In this document: piece after piece, positions 62,828 through 64,000 of the stretch
Numbering within the stretch: position 1 is the first letter of the stretch
How the letters are laid out: every line of letters starts with the position of its first letter
Assembly (NCBI RefSeq): GCF_000379665.1
Contig: NZ_KB903371.1
Location: 117,261-181,260, forward strand
Direction of reading: 5' to 3'
Length of the DNA: 64,000 nt
Source: Butyricimonas synergistica DSM 23225
Lineage (GTDB): Bacteria; Bacteroidota; Bacteroidia; Bacteroidales; Marinifilaceae
The notes under the pieces: model-generated
Told to the model about the DNA's origin: nothing
The model's database searches: none
What the model saw: only the letters and a program-made list of their open reading frames with translations
Made by a program: the position numbers and the translations under genes

Positions 62828-63997
62828 ATGAGTACAAAAGATGAAAAAGAATGGTTGCGGGCGGTGCTTGAAGGCAAGATAAAGCCGGGCGATAAAGAAT
62901 GGAAGAAAATTTGGAAGGAGGAGGATTTTGCCCGGGTGAGAGAAGTGTTACGGGAAGTGGGAATGATGGAACGTGGCGAAGTGAGATTCGACCGGGAGAA
63001 AATGTGGCGGGTGATCGAGGATTATCGGGGTGAAGGTAAAAACAGGCGTCGTGTTTCTGGCGCATGGCGTTGGGTGGCTGCGGTGATAATCCCCTTGTGT
63101 ATAGGAGGTGCGATGTGGTTCTTGTCACAAGGCGCTAAAAATACGACGTCTTTAGCGCAGGTCCCCGTGCTGGAAGGGGGTGGACCTCGTGCCATGTTGA
63201 TTATGGCTGGGGGGGAACGGATCGATTTGACGTCAGAATTGAAAGATACCTTATTGAATAATAATGGAGTACGTGTCTGCTTGGATTCATCTCGGAGAGT
63301 GACCTACGAGCGGTCGGGAGTAGTGCCTGCCAAAGTGGAGTACAACACGATCGTCGTTCCGCGTAGAGGAGAATATCAGTTGGCTTTGACGGACGGTACC
63401 AAAGTTTATTTAAATTCCGAGTCGGAATTGCGTTTTCCTACAATTTTCACGAATGGCGAACGGCGGGTGTATCTCAAAGGGGAAGGTTATTTCGAGGTAG
63501 CAACCGATACGGCAAGACCGTTTGTGGTCGAGGCAGATGAGATTGATGTTAGGGTGTTAGGCACTCGGTTTAACGTGAATGCCTATACTCCGGAGCGAAT
63601 GATTCGTACCACGCTGGTATCGGGGAAGGTACAGGTAAGCGATCGGCAGGACGGAACATCTGCGATTCTTGCTCCTGGACAGCAAGCCGTGTGGACGGAA
63701 GGTGAGCTTTCGACCCGTGAAGTGAATGCTGCAGCCATATCGGCATGGGTGGACGGGAAATTCTATTTCGAGGAAGGTGCGACCTTGGAAGAGATTTCCG
63801 AACAATTGCGACGGTGGTACGATATTGATTTCTTCTTTGCCTCGGAACGGGTGAAACATTTCGTCTTTGCCGGGGTAATTAAGAAGGAATATACGGCTAA
63901 CGAGATATTCTCGATTATCGAGAAAACAACTGGGGTTAAATTTACTGTGAACGGAAGAGTGGTTACCGTGAGCGAAGTAATAAAAATGAAAAATTGA
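62828..63997 (+). CDS. FecR-family anti-sigma factor (second locus)
   Basis: This 389-residue protein has an acidic/basic cytoplasmic part (1-78), a membrane helix (about 81-99, WVAAVIIPLCIGGAMWFL), a FecR domain (about 175-275, with VPRRGEYQLALTDGTKVYLNSES and LKGEGYFEVATDTARPF) and a C-terminal DUF4974-type domain (about 315-385, WYDIDFFFASERVKHFVFAG). It partners the sigma factor at 60669. The matching SusC gene should begin just past the window. Confidence 0.95.
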   Translation: MSTKDEKEWLRAVLEGKIKPGDKEWKKIWKEEDFARVREVLREVGMMERGEVRFDREKMWRVIEDYRGEGKNRRRVSGAWRWVAAVIIPLCIGGAMWFLSQGAKNTTSLAQVPVLEGGGPRAMLIMAGGERIDLTSELKDTLLNNNGVRVCLDSSRRVTYERSGVVPAKVEYNTIVVPRRGEYQLALTDGTKVYLNSESELRFPTIFTNGERRVYLKGEGYFEVATDTARPFVVEADEIDVRVLGTRFNVNAYTPERMIRTTLVSGKVQVSDRQDGTSAILAPGQQAVWTEGELSTREVNAAAISAWVDGKFYFEEGATLEEISEQLRRWYDIDFFFASERVKHFVFAGVIKKEYTANEIFSIIEKTTGVKFTVNGRVVTVSEVIKMKN

Positions 63998-64000
63998 ATA

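Overview
The window looks like a chromosomal segment of a gut-type Bacteroidales bacterium, perhaps near Odoribacter or Butyricimonas (inference). The evidence is SusC/SusD pairs with FecI-like sigma and FecR-like anti-sigma genes, many short lipoproteins with Bacteroidetes-type lipoboxes, weak Shine-Dalgarno sequences, recurrent TAnnTTTG promoter elements 25-60 bases upstream of start codons, and an RprX/RprY-type two-component pair. No tRNA, rRNA, CRISPR array, prophage or insertion sequence was recognised.

Bases 1-19358 are mainly a corrinoid island. It opens with a cobalamin riboswitch leading into a TonB-dependent receptor and a leucine-rich-repeat surface lipoprotein. Next come a secreted C1 peptidase and cbiA on the + strand, then ferritin. 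A tight minus-strand operon follows, reading from 11739 down to 7081: histidine phosphatase, PduO-type adenosyltransferase, cobQ, cobD, cbiB. A second set on the + strand, 12671-19358, holds a DUF2809 protein, cobU, cobT, cobS, cobC and a large sensor kinase overlapping cobC; a frameshifted WG-repeat gene lies antisense between cobS and cobC. Together these cover uptake plus the late pathway from cobyrinate to adenosylcobalamin. Corrin-ring construction genes are not in the window.

Bases 19353-28364 are minus-strand housekeeping genes: a small membrane protein, a winged-helix protein, typA, class II aldolase, ung, a glutamine cyclotransferase lipoprotein, cysS and an M48 peptidase. Bases 28580-36335 are a sigma/FecR/SusC/SusD locus ending with a lipoprotein that resembles the Mx1 metallopeptidases but lacks the HExxH motif. 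Bases 36415-44858 hold valS, an M23-merR-nif3-zinc-ribbon operon and alaS.

Bases 44976-51438 carry three lipoprotein genes (TPR; thioredoxin fold without CxxC; DUF4369-like) and an rprXY-like pair. Bases 51526-60498 hold a 1920-residue alpha-2-macroglobulin-like protein containing a TonB-plug-like motif, then hutH and hisS. The window ends in a second sigma/FecR locus, 60669-63997, with a membrane AraC-type regulator that is frameshifted at a G run. Its SusC would lie just beyond the window.

The points most worth following up are the LRR lipoprotein in the position usually held by accessory B12-capture lipoproteins, the sensor kinase coupled to cobC, the degenerate Mx1 protein, the A2M/TonB-motif hybrid, heptanucleotide repeats at gene starts (one inside the cbiB coding sequence), and two genes broken at G homopolymers.
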